Assembly: GCA_900771045.1 (NCBI GenBank)
Contig: CAAGMM010000291.1
Span: 1-8,940, forward strand
Reading direction: 5' to 3'
Length of the DNA stretch: 8,940 nt
Source: Bacteroidales bacterium
Lineage (GTDB): Bacteria; Bacteroidota; Bacteroidia; Bacteroidales; F082
Shown here: in pieces, positions 7,623 to 8,940 of the stretch
How positions within the stretch are numbered: position 1 is the first letter of the stretch
Layout: the number at the start of each line of letters is the position of its first letter
Notes under the pieces: generated by a model
Told to the model about the DNA's origin: nothing
Seen by the model: only the letters and a program-made list of their open reading frames with translations
Databases searched by the model: none
Translations under genes and position numbers: made by a program

Positions 7623-7659
7623 AATGTCGGATTTATTTGGAATCCGACATTGTTTTTTT
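7623..7659 (+). terminator. Strong terminator of the sigma-factor operon
   Basis: AATGTCGGATT (7623-7633) and AATCCGACATT (7641-7651) are exact 11-base complements around a 7-base loop, followed by G and then seven T (7653-7659). It starts 23 bases after the stop of the beta-ladder gene. Confidence 0.92.
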
Positions 7660-7660
7660 A

Positions 7661-7689
7661 TTGCTGTCCGATGAAATGTGTATTTTTGC
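7661..7689 (+). promoter_or_regulatory. Possible Bacteroidota-type promoter (TTG-N17-TATTTTTGC)
   Basis: TTG (7661-7663), a 17-base spacer and TATTTTTG (7681-7688) match the TTG-N17-23-TAnnTTTG pattern known for Bacteroidota. No coding frame follows; the transcript would run about 70 bases into the hairpin at 7731-7758. In an A/T-rich gap such a match can arise by chance. Confidence 0.3.
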
Positions 7690-7717
7690 CCATGTTGTTT
7701 TTAATTTTTTAGCACAG

Positions 7718-7747
7718 CAAAAATAACACAAAGGGCTGAATTTCAAA
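7718..7747 (-). promoter_or_regulatory. Possible minus-strand promoter (TTTG-N18-TATTTTTGC)
   Basis: On the minus strand TTTG (7747-7744) is followed after 18 bases by TATTTTTG (7725-7718) and a C. It points left, towards the end of the sigma-factor operon, with no gene ahead; a transcript would meet the hairpin at 7651-7623. Its upstream part overlaps the hairpin at 7731-7758. Weak evidence. Confidence 0.25.
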
Positions 7748-7764
7748 AATCAGCCCTTATTTTT
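7731..7764. terminator. Second hairpin, probable bidirectional terminator
   Basis: AAGGGCTGA (7731-7739) pairs exactly with TCAGCCCTT (7750-7758) around a 10-base loop. A short T-rich tail (ATTTTT, 7759-7764) follows on the plus strand. On the minus strand it lies about 97 bases beyond the stop of the gene ending at 7855, so it probably ends that transcript, although its T-run in that direction is weak. Confidence 0.65.
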
Positions 7765-7854
7765 GACCTCAAAAAAAGTTTTATCGGACACCAATGATTT
7801 CTCATAATGATATTTTTCATTTCGGTGAATTTATAGAACCCACCTATATAATGT

Positions 7855-8808
7855 TTACCAAAATACGTGGTAAACAATAGGATTTCTCTTTGCGTAAGCT
7901 TTTTCTATTTCCTTCGCTGCATTTATTGTCGCCATTCGTTCTTCATGTTGCCGGGCGTTTTGTTTGGACTTCTCATCAAACTCGCGCATTTTCTGCTCGT
8001 ATTCCAAACGCTCTTTCTCATCAACGTATTTGGCAATCTCTTTCATCAATGCGGCGGCTTCGTCTTTGCATTTTGAGCCGGCAGGTATCTGTGAAAGAAA
8101 CTCAGCCGATTTTTTGCCGTCACGTTCAGCCCACGCCGATTGCGCCTGAGTTATGAGTTCCTCGCATTCGTTGTCGATTTTGGCCTGATATGCAACGACA
8201 AGTAAGTCCATGGCTTTATCGTAACAGTCTTTGCAGACATTGGGAATGCCGAGCAGCTGTCCGATGGCTTCATCATATTGCCTTCCGTCAATCTTCGTCT
8301 GCGCTTCCTTCAGGATGAAATCGCAATGCGAGTTATAGAATGCTACGATTTTCTCTTTGCCTGTCTCAATCATCGACTTCAGGCCAATCTCATTTGCCTT
8401 GATGTTCTTCAAAGCGGCCAAATAAGCCTTATCTTCAGTCTCACCAACGCCTTTCACTGTTGTCGAGCAGCTTGAAAACAACGTGCCGTCGATGCCGTCG
8501 CCGACATAAAAGTTTACGTTTAGCGTGAAAGCCTGCATCACCGGAGCCGTCGCCGTGATGTCTTTTGTCAGCACGTCAATCTTTGCCGTGATGATGAAGC
8601 GTTGGTTGGCGGCTCCGGCAAGACCATTGCGCGTCACAATCTGATTTAGCTTGTTTTCCAATGACTTACGTGCGTTTGTCGGGACGTTGTCCGGAATATA
8701 GACCGTCATTGCGATACGTTCCAAATCATCAGCTTTGCCGATTTCATTTTGTGCTTTAGTGTTGATGAACGCCAATGAAAGAAGTAAAAATAACAGATAA
8801 CGTCTCAT
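7855..8808 (-). CDS. Secreted cysteine-containing conserved hypothetical protein
   Basis: A 317-residue protein on the minus strand with signal peptide MRRYLLFLLLSLAFINTKA cut before Gln20 (A|Q, a common Bacteroidota pattern). Residues 21-135 look like a strand-rich domain: LERIAMTVYIPD, QRFIITAKIDVLTKDITATAP, FTLNVNFYVGDGIDG and TTVKGVGETEDKAYLAALKNI. Residues 145-260 are helical and hold Cys162, Cys192, Cys195 (CKDC), Cys215 and Cys247, with Cys114 earlier; two or three disulphides in the periplasm are plausible. Residues 262-306 are a charged helix, probably coiled coil (EKERLEYEQKMREFDEKSKQ). The stretch around KADDLERIAMTVYIP and GDGIDGTLF resembles a hypothetical family I recall from Bacteroidales, with no known function. 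No lipobox. It is the only minus-strand gene, convergent with the sigma operon, with its own strong ribosome site. Confidence 0.85.
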   Translation of the reverse strand: MRRYLLFLLLSLAFINTKAQNEIGKADDLERIAMTVYIPDNVPTNARKSLENKLNQIVTRNGLAGAANQRFIITAKIDVLTKDITATAPVMQAFTLNVNFYVGDGIDGTLFSSCSTTVKGVGETEDKAYLAALKNIKANEIGLKSMIETGKEKIVAFYNSHCDFILKEAQTKIDGRQYDEAIGQLLGIPNVCKDCYDKAMDLLVVAYQAKIDNECEELITQAQSAWAERDGKKSAEFLSQIPAGSKCKDEAAALMKEIAKYVDEKERLEYEQKMREFDEKSKQNARQHEERMATINAAKEIEKAYAKRNPIVYHVFW

Positions 8809-8815
8809 TTATTTG

Positions 8816-8821
8816 CCTCCT
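8816..8821 (-). promoter_or_regulatory. Perfect Shine-Dalgarno AGGAGG, 7 bases before the minus-strand gene
   Basis: On the minus strand AGGAGG is followed by CAAATAA and then ATG (8808-8806). This is the only full SD in front of any gene in this window; the other starts rely on A-rich leaders. It firmly fixes the start of the secreted protein. Confidence 0.8.
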
Positions 8822-8940
8822 ATTACTAGTGTTGCGATAAATTTTGAAAATTTCTTATAAGTTATTGATATAGTATAAGATACAAGCGTTCTTTGATTTT
8901 TTGATTTGAAATTTTTCATATATTCTACGACATAAAAACG
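8822..8940. other. A/T-rich region upstream of the minus-strand gene
   Basis: These 119 bases hold no coding frame and should carry the promoter of the minus-strand gene. I find no TAnnTTTG match. A loose alternative on the minus strand is CTTGTA followed closely by TATACT, which is too poorly spaced to call. No adapter sequence is seen at this edge. Confidence 0.4.

Larger units (their letters stand above)
7663..7792. repeat. 130-bp segment bounded by an imperfect 14-bp inverted repeat
   Basis: GCTGTCCGATGAAA (7663-7676) and TTTTATCGGACACC (7779-7792) are inverted copies matching at 12 of 14 positions, with TGTCCGAT exact in the core. Between them lie the second hairpin and two opposed TATTTTTGC motifs, and no gene. 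No target-site duplication is visible at the ends. It could be a small non-autonomous element, a structured RNA, or coincidence. Confidence 0.4.

Noticed and set aside
7758..7765. Third TATTTTTG as a plus-strand promoter
   Set aside because: It overlaps the hairpin tail and has no TTG at 17-23 bases upstream; best read as the T-run of the terminator.
7663..7792. Insertion sequence
   Set aside because: No transposase frame and no target-site duplication; kept only as an inverted-repeat segment.

Overview
The window looks like the end of an assembled contig from an uncultured or draft-genome member of the Bacteroidota, probably Bacteroidales. Four things point there: a eukaryote-like (clade 2) isoleucyl-tRNA synthetase with a KMSKR loop, secreted proteins whose signal peptides end in A|Q or A|G, A/T-rich gaps with TAnnTTTG-type motifs, and a near absence of Shine-Dalgarno sites. 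The exact genus cannot be read from this sequence. The first 32 bases are not biological: they match the 3' end of the Illumina TruSeq adapter, so the synthetase is cut by the contig edge and not by evolution.

Layout. (1) 33-4766, plus strand: the 3' part of ileS, then after 15 bases an ATP-grasp enzyme of unknown substrate, then after 4 bases a small protein with a signal peptide. The spacing suggests co-transcription. (2) 4767-4944: a gene-free stretch with two tandem-repeat families (14-bp and 8-bp units). (3) 4945-5448: a two-helix membrane protein of unknown function, followed by a 12-bp palindrome and a clear terminator. (4) 5567-7599: a tight three-gene unit holding an ECF-type sigma factor, a single-pass membrane protein in the anti-sigma position, and an exported protein built from a 17-18-residue ladder of [YF]-[GS]-[DS] turns (DUF4097-like). 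A strong terminator follows at 7623-7659. (5) 7660-7854: a convergent intergenic segment with a second hairpin, an imperfect 14-bp inverted repeat bounding about 130 bp, and opposed promoter-like motifs. (6) 7855-8808, minus strand: a secreted cysteine-containing protein with a charged helical tail, preceded by an unusually perfect AGGAGG site.

How it fits together. The first block couples a housekeeping gene to two uncharacterised genes. The sigma/anti-sigma/exported-ladder unit has the layout of an envelope-sensing regulon: the sigma factor is held by the membrane protein, and the third gene supplies a periplasmic or surface protein. This is inferred from family and order only. No mobile element, CRISPR array, tRNA or rRNA was found. 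The best candidates for something less described are the sigma/ladder unit, the ATP-grasp plus secreted-protein pair, and the structured 7660-7792 intergenic segment. None of them is proved to be a new system by sequence alone.
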